A stretch of DNA of 64,000 nucleotides from Yamagishiella unicocca (taxonomy: Eukaryota; Chlorophyta; Chlorophyceae; Chlamydomonadales; Volvocaceae). The translations under genes and the position numbers were made by a program. The notes beneath the pieces were generated by a model, which was not told the DNA's origin, made no database searches, and saw nothing but the letters and a program-made list of their open reading frames with translations. The number at the start of each line of letters is the position of its first letter. Positions within the stretch are counted from its first letter, which is position 1. Where the stretch lies: contig BDSL01000002.1 in NCBI GenBank assembly GCA_003116995.1, positions 2,874,001-2,938,000 on the forward strand, written 5' to 3'. Of the stretch, positions 55,201 through 64,000 are shown one piece after another.

Positions 55201-57545
55201 CCCTCCCTGCCCCTCCCCGTTCCAACTCCCGCCTCCCCTCCCCACCGTCGTCGTACTCTGCACCACGACGCACGCAGGGCCTGAAGGAGGCCAACGCCCA
55301 ACTGTCCGAACTGAGCCACGTGCGGGCGGATCTGGAGGCGACCCGCCACGACAACCTGCGACTGGCGGCGAACATCGCCAAGCTGCGTACGGTGGTTTCG
55401 GTGCAGGCGGCGGGGAGCAACGCGGGGGCGGCGCGGGAGAACCCCTTCGTGGCGGCCTGGTACCGCAAGGCTTACGCAGACAAGGAGTGGCAGCGGGTGC
55501 CGCCGGTGGGTTTGTGGGCGGTTGGGTGGTGGGCGAATGGGTGGTGGGCGGGTGGGTGGTGAGCTGGTGGGCGGTGAGCGGGTGGGTGGTGAGTGGGTAA
55601 GCGGGTGGGCGGCCGCGCAGGGTGGTGTGCTGTGTTGCGGGAGCACGGTACTCTGTCTGCGGGGCTCTTCGCAACCTAACTCGACCCAAATACCCGACCA
55701 AGCCCGACCAAGCCTCACCAAACCTCACCGAACCCAACCCAACCCAACCAAGCCTAACCAAACCAAACCAAACCAACTCCGGCTGCGCAGGGCGGTCCAG
55801 GCGGCGTGGCCCTCATGGACGGCCCCGACAACGCGGTGGAGACCTGGGACGACCTGCGCGCCTCTATGCCTGAGCCCGTGCTGGTGCCCCGGGTGTCGGT
55901 GCCGGGCAACCAGTACCGGGACCTTCTGGGTCTCAAGCAGGTGAGAGGCAGGGAGGAAGGGGGGGGTGAGGGAGGGAGGGAGGAGGGGGGCAGGCGGGTA
56001 GCGGAAGAGGAGGCTGCGGGTCTTGGGGCCGGGCCGGGTGGTTGAAGGTTTACAGCCGTAAATAGCACATGACGTCGTAGGCTACTGTATGCGGTTAGGA
56101 ATCCAGGGAGGGTTCAAGGGCGTACCACACGGGTGATCAGGCCATGCTGCTGCTGCCTCGAATGTCGGCCCATCGCTTCCAGCTCACCTCCCTTGGCTGT
56201 CCTCCTTTTTGCGTTTCCCTTATTACCCCCTGGCTACTTCACCCCCGTCCCAGGACATGATCATGGCCGCAGGCCGTGGACCCCCGGACCCGCTGTACAG
56301 CATGCCCGTGCCCGACCGCTCGTCCTTTATGTACGAACGCGACACGCCGCTCGTCCCGATGCAAAGCGCCATGCCGCTGATCCGAGAGACGCTACCGCCC
56401 GACACATTCATGGTGCGCGATTTCCAGCGCGCTGTGCAGTATACCGGAGCCACCCGTCGTAGCCTGTGCAGGAGTCACCCGTCGTGGCCTCTATCTTATC
56501 CTAGCTCCTGCGCGCGCTTCACGCCTGAAACCACGGTCCTTACATGCTTAATGCTTCCTGCCGTTCCCATATGCTGAGCAAAGGAAATTGCCGCTGACAC
56601 GACCGCGCTGTCCGCATCGCATTGCGTCGGTGTACAACGCAGGGCGTGCATGACGACATCCACCGACGCACGCCCCGCCCGTCCGCGCCCGGCGTCGCTG
56701 CGTACCCTGGCCGCGACGCCGGCGGCAACCTGCTGCCGTCCAGCGCAATCAACCTGGGCGGCCGCGGGCAGTCCCAGGGGGCCTACCAGCAGCTGCTGGA
56801 GCAGCAGGAGAGGATGCGGCAGCAGGCGGCCTTCGAGGCCGCGCACGGCGCCGGCTCGCTAGGGGGCGCGGGGAGCGCTCCCGGCTCGGGCGGCGGTGCA
56901 CAGTTCCAGTATAATAGAGATACGCCTGTCGTACCGGTGTACAGCGTGCTGCCGCTGATTCGGGAGGACGAGTTCGTACGGGTGCGTGAGGCGTTATGTG
57001 CGCCTGGGGCTGTGATCGTGAAGCGGCTGATGTCGAGGGGACTGCTTCGCTTGCTTGCTGTGGTTTCTACTCCTGGCACTTGACCGGCGTGCTTGTCTGG
57101 TGTTGCGCATCATTGTGTCGGTACGTCCAAACTGACCTTACCCGCCCCCTGATCCCCTTTCCTTTTACGCGCGCCGCCCCGGCTGCAGAGGTCGACTTCG
57201 CCAGCCAGGGACACCCCACTCCAGCAGCCAGGCACCCCTCACTCCCAGGCGTATCAGCCGCAGCAGCCGGGGACGCCTCACTCCCAGCAGTCGTACCGCC
57301 CACAGCAGCAGGGGACGCCTCATCCTCAGACGTACCAGCCACAGCAGCAGCAGCAGCCGCAACAGCAGGGCATGCAAACCAACCTGCAGTACATTCGGGA
57401 CAGAGCCCAGGCGCCGCCGCCGCCGCCTGAGGCGGTGGCCGCCGCAGCGGTTGCAATGACGAGGCCGCAGCAGGTCGGGAACGGAATGGTCGGCCCGGGC
57501 CCGGTGATGGGGCAGAACCCGCGGGGAGGGTTTTCAGGGTTTTGA
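49287..57545 (+). CDS. IQ-motif, predicted N-myristoylated coiled-coil protein, 13 exons
   Basis: Exons: 49287-49312, 49511-50148, 50411-50484, 50664-50810, 51353-51411, 51744-51906, 52290-52371, 54530-54720, 55278-55505, 55791-55940, 56254-56412, 56643-56981, 57189-57545; about 870 residues. The 26-nt first exon encodes MGLFSRNK, a good N-myristoylation context (Gly2, Ser5). Residues 9-220 are Pro/Gln/Tyr-rich. Exon 5 holds an IQ motif, TTIQKHVRGRLARKE (~301-315), so calmodulin or a centrin may bind. Exons 8-9 are helical (VIAALVRRCRELQSALLEAV, NAQLSELSHVRADLEATRHD). Exons 11 and 12 each carry RDTPxVPxxSxxPLIRE. Exon 13 has three PGTPHSQxYxPQQ-like units. The role is unknown; membrane-tethered calmodulin signalling or a ciliary location is possible. 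The exon 7 donor (GTCTTG at 52372) lies inside a transposon end; it is the only donor I found there that keeps phase, and it is weak. Confidence 0.68.
50811..50852. repeat. GGGT microsatellite at the IQ gene intron 4 donor
   Basis: About ten GGGT units begin on the donor GTGGGT itself. Confidence 0.95.
51109..51322. repeat. CCA/CCACAA microsatellite in IQ gene intron 4
   Basis: Two CCA-rich blocks (about 51109-51190 and 51228-51322) lie upstream of the acceptor at 51352. Confidence 0.9.
52013..52067 (-). repeat. Dispersed GGTAGTAGTAACTG element, copy in IQ gene intron 6
   Basis: CGCCCGATGGCTCCACCTTA, then CGGTCTTGGGCCCACTG, then TAACAGTCACTACTACCTG. This is the longest plus-oriented copy of the reverse-complement form. 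Confidence 0.85.
52362..54206. mobile_element. DNA transposon, 1.85 kb, with terminal inverted repeats
   Basis: The left end reads GGAACGGCCGGTCTTGAG. The right end, reverse-complemented, reads GGAACGGCCATATCTTGAG. The perfect core is 9 bp, extended by TCTTGAG after a 2-3 bp difference. CCG flanks both sides (52359-52361 and 54207-54209), consistent with a 3-bp target-site duplication. CTTGAG/CTCAAG words are abundant within about 250 bp of the left end and ~50 bp of the right, like subterminal transposase sites. The interior is markedly AT-richer than the host gene. Minus-strand open segments at 53781-54080, 53337-53606 and 52891-53313 look like pieces of a protein gene, perhaps a decayed or spliced transposase; no catalytic motif is identified. 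Superfamily unknown. Confidence 0.8.
52891..54080 (-). pseudogene. Possible broken or intron-split transposon protein gene
   Basis: Three open segments on the minus strand lie in order inside the transposon. The first includes HFGEDATQGAAEVELKASPT, the second KFWASRFSILPGELWSASEE and the third PGIHAGDRILPRLVDIYLKN. They could be exons or remnants. I saw no DDE triad and no recognised transposase signature. Confidence 0.35.
54745..54862. repeat. CATGTCGTAC repeat near the IQ gene intron 8 donor
   Basis: About eight units of (A/G)TCATGTCGTACRGRCG begin 24 bp after the donor at 54721. Confidence 0.9.
55506..55610. repeat. GGGTGGTGAGC-type repeats at the IQ gene intron 9 donor
   Basis: G/T-rich degenerate units of about 12-16 bp follow directly on the donor GTGGGT. 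Confidence 0.8.
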
Positions 57546-58439
57546 CGCTAACCAATCCTGGTACATGGCTGGGTGAAACGAGGGGCGCGGCGGATGCTGG
57601 GCTGGGTAGCTTCGGAATTTAATATGGTTGTTGCGTCGCTGAAGCTTTAGCAATCAGTCCTTGCTTTAGGAGGTTCTGGGAGGTTAGATAGGGCGTTTGC
57701 CGTATGTGTGGCTCCTGGGTACAGGTCGTGCCATAAACGAAGTTCACTTGTGGTGAAAGTAAATGTCCGTGCTCGGGCACCGGGGCTCTGGATTGGGGCC
57801 CCGTGGACGCCTTGGCCTGCGCGTTGGGGATAAGAGACCCACGGGCCATGATGTAAGGTGTTTAAATCAGGAGCGTAACCTATTTGGGCTGTGTGGCGAC
57901 GCCAGCTACGCGGCTGACTTTGTCCCTTACCCATTGGAATTTGGAAAACTTCTGTAGCAATGGTCGTTTAGGCAGCGTCCATTGTCACTACTCGGCAACC
58001 GCGAAAGCGTATAGGGTGACGACATTGCTGATCACGTGCATTCCGGAAGTAAATTCGAGGGAAAAAGCAGCACCTCGCCCGTGCAAGTGACTTAATGAAG
58101 TTGTGGAGACATGAAGCGCTTGACCACTACCGTGGGGAGCTGCGCCAGGTTCTTTTCGAAGGTTAATGCGGACCGCGGCTTCCCTTCGTCCATAAATTTC
58201 GGCTGACCATCTTTGCGATGGTCCACAGCAGAGCCGGACCCACGCAAACGAACAACCTTGGCTTCCCATTTCCTTTCGAAGACTCGTAGCGGACCGAGGT
58301 ATGTGTCGTAACCTGATGTTCCGGAAGGCGCAATGCCTTGTACTACGAATCCTGCCTTTCCTCCCTTCTCCTCCCGCAATGCCCACAACCTGCCGTGTAT
58401 TATGCAATCACCCTAAATTACATTTGATCGTAATCGCGC
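57546..58439. other. Intergenic region between the IQ gene and the last gene
   Basis: It includes the 3' UTR of the IQ gene. A minus-strand open frame at 58092-58388 (containing GTSGYDTYLGPLRVFERKWE) has fairly protein-like composition, but I found neither splice partners nor an in-frame ATG that I trust, so no gene is called. Confidence 0.4.
57852..57856 (+). terminator. TGTAA polyadenylation signal of the IQ gene
   Basis: TGTAA lies 307 bp past the stop at 57545. Confidence 0.55.
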
Positions 58440-61400
58440 ATGCAACATTTCTTCCACACCGCTGTGCAGAGAAATTCGACTATTAGGGGCACCCGACTAG
58501 CGTCCAAAGGGCTCAGGCTTTTTGGCATCAGCGGGGCGTCTCGCCAGGGCGCCAGGGTCGGCTTCGCAGCCTTGTCAAGCCACCTAGGCAGTGCTGCTAC
58601 CGCAGCGAACTCAAGGTCTCCGAAAAGCGATTGGCCGGTGGCGCTTCGCGCCGTGGCGGCATCGGCCTCCTACCCGGGCGTAAGGACCAACACCGGTCGG
58701 GCAAGCAGCGCCGGCGGCAGCGCACCGAGTCGCTCATCGTGCGTGAGGGAGCAGCGGCGCTCCTCGGCCCTTTTGTCCCACCAGCCATCTCGTGTAGGCG
58801 GCCGCGGCGGCAGCAGCAGCAGCAGCGGCGGCGGCGGGGGCTTGGAGATGCAGGCTGACGCCACCCCAGTGGTGACGGCGGCGGCGGTGGATGTGAGCGC
58901 CGGCCTCGTCAGCCGTGTTCATTGTACGGCAGACGGCCACGTGGCCATCGCGACCGATCACGCATGTGGGTCACCATCCGGTCCGTCGTTTTCTCACGTG
59001 GCATAGCATGCGCAACCACCGCAGAGTAGCCCGCTGCATACGTTGACGTGCTGCCGTACATTACCGTACAGTGAACACATGTTATGATGTCCCACGGCTG
59101 TCGCCGTCGTGACACTGAAACTGCGCATTCCGATCCGTGGGTCGCAGTGGTGGCTCAGGCGCTAGGCGGCCCGGCGGAAGCGCCGCCGCCGCCCGCGTCG
59201 TGCCCGCCTGATACGTGCCTGGAGGTGGGACGCCGCTATCTGGCCGCAGTGCTGGCAGGTAAGGGCACTCCAGAGGGGCCGCGGCAGCTCCAGGGGGGCC
59301 CTGGCGGCAGCACCGGAGGTGGCAGCGCCGGGAAACGGGATGTTTTTTTGCGGTTTGAAGCCAAAAGTCTCAACTGTGCTGTGGTCCTGCCGCCATACCG
59401 GTAGACTGGAAGCACAGCGTGATTAGCCGGCTAGCGATCGGCATCGCGACAACCTAGCTAATACCTGACTCTGGAACCCACACTAACAGTTACTACTACC
59501 TGACCGGCGTTTTGCCTTAAATCCCTTCGAAGCGTTTCCGTTGCGCATCACACCCGCGACTCGCTCCCGTCGTACTTGCCGCACAGCGGTGTCTGGCGGC
59601 CTGAACGATGCCTTACAGGACGAGCTGGTGTCGCTGGTGCACCCCGACGTGGAGGTGCGGGTCGGCGTGATGGGCGCGGCGCCGCCGGCGCACGGCATCA
59701 GTCACGTGCTGGCAGCGCTGCGGGCTGATCATATGGTGCGTTGGCGGCTGGGTGGATGTACGGGCGACTGATGACGTCATGACGACGTCATTACGCGCAT
59801 GTGCGTGTGTATCCAATGTGGGTCGGGCCACTCAGCGCCACAACACCGCAACAGCGATCCCCACACGAACCCTCGTCCCCTGTTATGCTTGAACCGGGTT
59901 GAGCGCCTCGAAGGCAGCCAGATGCGCGCCGTTGCCTACTGCCTGACGAATCGGAGCGTGGTTTCGGTGCCCGCCCCGCGCCGTACCGGTACGGCCTCGC
60001 AGGCGTACGACAACTGGCATATGTCGCTGCTGGCTAGTGCCGCACCCCCGGGCGGAGGCGAGGTGTTCTTGTATGTGGACGAGGGGGCCCGCAACGTGAT
60101 GGCGCTGCCGGGCCTTACGGAGCCAACCAAGCGGTGAGCCTGGGGGCGGGGGGTAGATTATATTCGCGAATCCACTGCCAGGGTCGGGGGGATTTTCTTT
60201 GTGTTGTGGAGCCATCAGATGAATTCCTTGTGCTGGCATGTGGATGGAGATTTAGCCGAGGGTGTAAAGATGGGGAGGAGAGGCTCGAGTGACATGTACG
60301 GCAATTGAGATGACGTAAGCGGAGGCGCTGGAAGCCCCGGCACGGCTCAAGAGGCCCTGCGGGATGACTGTGGGTTGGCCGTTGCTGTCGGTCGTTGGCG
60401 GTTCCTCTTGAGGCACGACCGCTGTTCCCAGCATACCCAATGAAACAATGATGTCGCGCCCGATACGCGCGCCCCCTTCGTTCCTCACTCCGCAGCAACA
60501 GCCGCAGCCTAACCGTGCACCGACTGGTTTTGGACCCAGCGGGCCGCATAACCCAGGCCTGGACGCGGTACCAGCTGTTCGAGGAGTTGCGGCGGCTGAT
60601 GCTGGTTTCGGAGCCCGAGGAGATGGAGGTCGAGCAGGCGACAGCACCTGAGCTAGGAGGAGGAGAGCCGGGCGTGGAGCCTGAGGAGGCGGTCCCTGGC
60701 ACGAGGGCGGCGGCTGCTGCTCCCGGCCCTGGCGGTGGCGGCGGTGGGAGGCGGCGGCGCGGCGCCGCGCCTGACCTGACGGCGCTGCCGTTCGTACAGC
60801 GGCTTATGGGTCACGTGGAGGGCGTGGCTCACCATGTGACTGCGGGTCGGCAGCACCAGGGGGAGGGAGCGGCGGCGCAGGTGCAGGCGGCATATGCCGG
60901 TAGGTGGGCGGGCAGGCCGGTTCCGCGTAGCTTCAGGAGAGTCGGATGGCCGTCGAGGAGGATTACCGACATCGCACGCGCGTAGTACGACTTGCCCAGA
61001 TACACACCTTTCACTATCTAAAATTCCTGCGTTACGGCACAGTCGTACACTCAAGCCCGCGCTCGTCACTCGGCCGCGGCCGCCTCGTCTACCCTCGTGC
61101 AGTCACCACCGCATCGCCACCGGTCCTGCCGCCGTCCGGCCCCGAGGATTACGTAATGGCGGCGGCGCCGCCGACGGCGTCTGCGCCGCAATCTGCTGTG
61201 GCCCCGGGCGGGGAGGGCAAGGCGATGGCGGCGGCGCAGACAGCTGCAGCCCAGCAGCAGCTGGCTGAGAGGGGACAGGAGGCGTCAGAGGAGGCGGAGC
61301 GGGGCCTGGTGGCGGACTTGGAGGCACAGGCGGGCAGGTCCATCGCTACCTGGCTGGGGCTGGTGGACAGCAGCTACAGCGGGGTGCGGGACGTGTTCGG

Positions 61401-62765
61401 CTGCACGGCGGAGGACCTGGCGCTGTGGGAGGCGCTGGGGCTGTGGGGCTGGATCCGCAGTGCGAGAGGGAGGTGGGTAGTGAGTGGGCGACTGAGTGAG
61501 TGGGGGTGCGAGTCGGGGTGTGAGTGGGGGGGTGAGTGGGGGTGTGAAAAGGAATTGACGACAGGAGGCCACCAGCGCGCGCCTCTCCCCTCCACCCTAG
61601 CGGATGGTGTGATGACGGTGGCGACGTCACCCCGGCTCACCCCGGCGGCGGCGTCTCACCCCCTTGCGGCCTCACTGCAGGGACCGGGCGCTTGAGGAGC
61701 TGGAGCGCCTGCATGCCGAGTACGACATCAGGTGCGTGGGAGGCCCTGCCCCTGGTTCCAACCTCCCTAGGGCTGGGTCCAGTTGGTGTGCTGGTGTGTT
61801 GGTGCGTCTGCAGAGCCCTCGCAGATTGCAGCTGATATGCACACCTTGTAGGCGCATCCTGCCACTTGTAGGCGCTTCCCAAGTGCAGTCACACGCCAGG
61901 CAGGCTGCGTGGCCTGATATGAGTTTCGTGTATGCGCAAAGTCCCCATGCATGCTGCCCTCCCCTCGGCATGTCCTGGAACCCCCCCAAAAGCCTACAGC
62001 GCGAGACACACCGCGTCACCTGTCATGCTCATCTAGCTTGATATTGAACCGTTTCAATCTGGCGGTTGACGGTTGCGGCTGGCGGTTGATGTCTCGGTGA
62101 TCCTCTGCCCGTAGGGTGCGGCGCGGCAGCTGGGCGGTGGACCGGCAGGGCCTCGTGGCCTTCTGCGCCTGGGAGGCCGATGCCAGGCGGCTAGCGGTGG
62201 CGGGTGAGGTCGGAGAGGCTGGCGGTGGCGGGGCAGCAGGCGGCGGCGGCGGCGGCGGCGGCGGCGACGGCGGCGGCGAGGTTCATACGGGCGAACAGTC
62301 CGCTGAGGGCCTGGGGGCGGCAGGGCATGGGGCCGCTGCTGCTGCTGCAGGCCGCTCCGAGACCTTCACCAGCCTGGACGTGTACGGCCTGTCACCCCAG
62401 GTAAGAACGCCCCCGACACCGCACTCGCGCGCACACCTATCGAGACGTGCCTAGAACACGAGACAACCACGCACAAATCCCCAATCTCCCACCAGCCCCG
62501 TCTTCTGCTGCCCCCGCACCTATAGATCTCCGGTACTTGGCTATTGTTTGGTCCATACGTTACCCTTTTTAGGGGAGGGGCATACGTCCTTGACACTTCC
62601 CCTCCACCTCTCTTAGAACGATCCCCGACATGCTTGTGGCCCTGGCAGGGCCACGTCACCGATGTGGTGATGTACCGTACGGCGCTGCCCGGGGAGGCCG
62701 AGGGGGTGTTCAAGAAGCACCTGCTGCCGCAGCCGCGTCAGGGGGCCGGCAGCAGCGGCGGATAG
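58440..62765 (+). CDS. Predicted organelle-targeted protein with a possible SnoaL/NTF2-like region, 9 exons
   Basis: Exons: 58440-58965, 59148-59258, 59587-59735, 59904-60133, 60496-60899, 61103-61472, 61681-61731, 62115-62400, 62649-62765; about 747 residues. Phases agree, though exon 4 has alternative AG starts (59904 or 59922). The first ~120 residues are rich in Ser, Ala and Arg and poor in acidic residues (MQHFFHTAVQRNSTIRGTRL, SKGLRLFGISGASRQGARVG), as in plastid or mitochondrial transit peptides. Residues ~215-345 (LNDALQDELVSLVHPDVEVR, QAYDNWHMSLLASAAPPGGG, the EVFLYVDEGARNVMAL strand) have the helix-then-strands pattern of a SnoaL/NTF2-like cone. That is a structural guess from sequence. 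Later parts are Gly/Ala-rich linkers with helices (RDRALEELERLHAEYDIRR) and a C-terminal HVTDVVMYRTALPGEAEG. Pathway unknown. Confidence 0.62.
59471..59503 (-). repeat. Dispersed GGTAGTAGTAACTG element, copy in intron 2 of the last gene
   Basis: CTGGAACCCACACTAACAGT then TACTACTACCTG lies in the intron 59259-59586. Confidence 0.8.
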
Positions 62766-64000
62766 TTTGCTGGGCTGAGCGCAACGGCGGCGATGGGAGG
62801 CCGTGCCGGGATCGGAGGTGGTGTCGGCGGCACTGACAACACAGGATCAGTGAGGCGGGGTATCGTCTTGATGTGATGCAAATATGCAATGGTCGGAAAT
62901 GCCTCCCAAGGAGAGTTGACGTTTTTTATCTGTGAGGATTGCAGGTGGGACAGTGGAAATAATGGGAGGGGTTTCAAAGGTGCAAGGTTTCGTGTGTGGG
63001 ATAACGCTGAATGATCCAGCGTTATCCCTACACATACACATGTAAAGCCACGTTCCTTGCTATTATTGAGGTTTGACAACAGTACATCCTACTAACGCGC
63101 GGTGGAATGTTTGGCAAAAGTGTACGCTTCTGCCTCTAGGGAAGCCGCTGGTTCTGGTGTATCCTCATTGTGTACGCTGCTGGTTATGGTTTATTCTCAT
63201 TCTGTACGCCTTGTCGTTTGCAATTACGCGGTAAAATATCCGAGACTGTAGTTGATAAATTGAGTTACGCAAGGATACATGGAACTCGGAAATTGCTTGT
63301 AATTCGACGTATTCGGGGCATCGGTTGGTGCTACGCTGTCGTACTAGTAAGGATGCATTCCTGCACCTTCTCATATATGCAGGCATACAGCAGCGCGGTG
63401 GGAAGTTATTGCATGTCATCAAGCTTCGCTGTGGGCACATGTGGGCGCAACACCAAACGGAACATGTGGGCAATGGCACATTGGGACCCCAGCAGGCGCC
63501 GCTGCTCAAGAGCAGCCAGTAATGTGCGCGCTATAATGTAATGCGACAGCATCTCCATGCAGAATCCGAGGGAGGGACCCGTGCCCCAGCCTCCCGTTCA
63601 CCTTGATTCCACTCCAGTCTTATTTGCACGCCCGCTTAGCTTTACCCGAATGGCATCTCTAGCCGTCCTACGATACCCACCGGTGTGAGGTAACCTTCAC
63701 GTTGCTTGCCGTCCTTCTACCCTGGACCAATCAAAGTAAAAACGTGCAAAGTTTGGGGTTGCTGCCGGTGCAGTTGACGACACACGGAGACACGCACGGG
63801 TCGCTACTGCAGCTCGGCTCTTGCTGATCCTAGACCTAGCAACACAGGCGGGAAATTCCGGCGACGGAAGGCTTGCCACGGTTTCCACGACCTTGCGCGG
63901 GGCCGCGGTTGCTCGGTGTAGCCTTATAGAGAACCGTTGCGGAAAGCGCCGCAGCCAGACACCGCGGGACCGCTGAGCAGCACTGCTGCGGCGTAACAGG
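62766..64000. other. 3' flank and right window edge, no supported gene
   Basis: After the 3' UTR the DNA is lower in GC to about 63600. On the minus strand a stop-free stretch from about 63983 to 63697 (containing VETVASLPSPEFPACVARSR) has transit-peptide-like composition. It could be an exon of a gene entering from the right, but no ATG or splice partner is visible. Confidence 0.35.
63041..63045 (+). terminator. TGTAA polyadenylation signal of the last gene
   Basis: TGTAA lies 276 bp past the stop at 62765. Confidence 0.55.

Noticed and set aside
58092..58388. Possible minus-strand gene with a fairly protein-like frame
   Set aside because: There is no trustworthy ATG, splice partner or domain; kept only as a note in the spacer entry.
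59259..59403. Extension of exon 2 of the last gene through 59403
   Set aside because: The frame is open, but GTAAGG at 59259 is a strong donor and the next exon fits in phase from it.
1..64000. tRNA, rRNA or viral genes
   Set aside because: No cloverleaf, ribosomal RNA core or viral protein signature was seen. Short tRNAs could still be missed without a covariance-model search.

Overview
This window is nuclear DNA of a eukaryote, very probably a volvocine or chlamydomonad green alga. It is GC-rich. Nearly every gene is cut into many short GT-AG exons. TGTAA, the usual polyadenylation word of this group, lies downstream of several stops. The recognisable proteins suit a ciliated unicell or colony: a ciliary B9-domain protein, a lone divergent septin, and Noc1/CEBPZ and GPKOW/MOS2 orthologues. 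There is no operon, CRISPR array or prokaryotic signal. I rebuilt exons by hand from splice sites, reading phase and remembered family conservation. Ten of the twelve gene models have consistent phase across every junction or are single-exon. The septin keeps one unresolved junction, and the last gene has one exon start that could move.

Layout. (1) 0.5-2.9 kb, minus: B9D2, seven exons. (2) 3.7-4.5 kb, minus: small two-exon gene of unknown function. (3) 4.9-17.8 kb, plus: NOC1/MAK21/CEBPZ ribosome-biogenesis factor, 18 exons, with two tandem-repeat arrays in introns (176 bp x ~3.8 and 183 bp x ~14.4). (4) 19.2-24.1 kb, plus: GPKOW/MOS2 (G-patch plus KOW), nine exons. (5) 25.2-28.3 kb, plus: unknown helical/coiled-coil protein. 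(6) 29.8-31.3 kb, minus: intronless disordered protein with a coiled coil. (7) 31.6-35.9 kb, plus: GT92/DUF23-like glycosyltransferase with a signal anchor and a 7-residue repeat of N-glycosylation sequons. (8) 37.4-41.0 kb, plus: septin with a C-terminal membrane segment. (9) 42.0-45.9 kb, plus: Ser/Arg-, Pro/Gln-rich coiled-coil protein. (10) 46.6-48.7 kb, minus: predicted organelle-targeted helical-repeat protein, weakly mTERF-like. (11) 49.3-57.5 kb, plus: IQ-motif protein with a myristoylation-type N-terminus and a 1.85-kb DNA transposon at the edge of exon 7. (12) 58.4-62.8 kb, plus: predicted organelle-targeted protein with a possible SnoaL/NTF2-like region. The last 1.2 kb holds no gene I can support.

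The genes do not form a pathway. B9D2 belongs to the ciliary transition zone, CEBPZ to 60S ribosome assembly, GPKOW to the spliceosome, the septin to membrane-linked filaments and the GT92 enzyme to the secretory pathway.

The most unusual signal is in the introns. Several contain tandem repeats that begin exactly at the 5' splice site, and in B9D2 intron 2 every 28-bp unit carries both an acceptor-like and a donor-like site. A 130-bp tandem duplication copies a splice donor, and a transposon terminal repeat seems to supply another. Together with two dispersed short repeat families, this points to intron growth and splice-site turnover by tandem duplication and mobile DNA.
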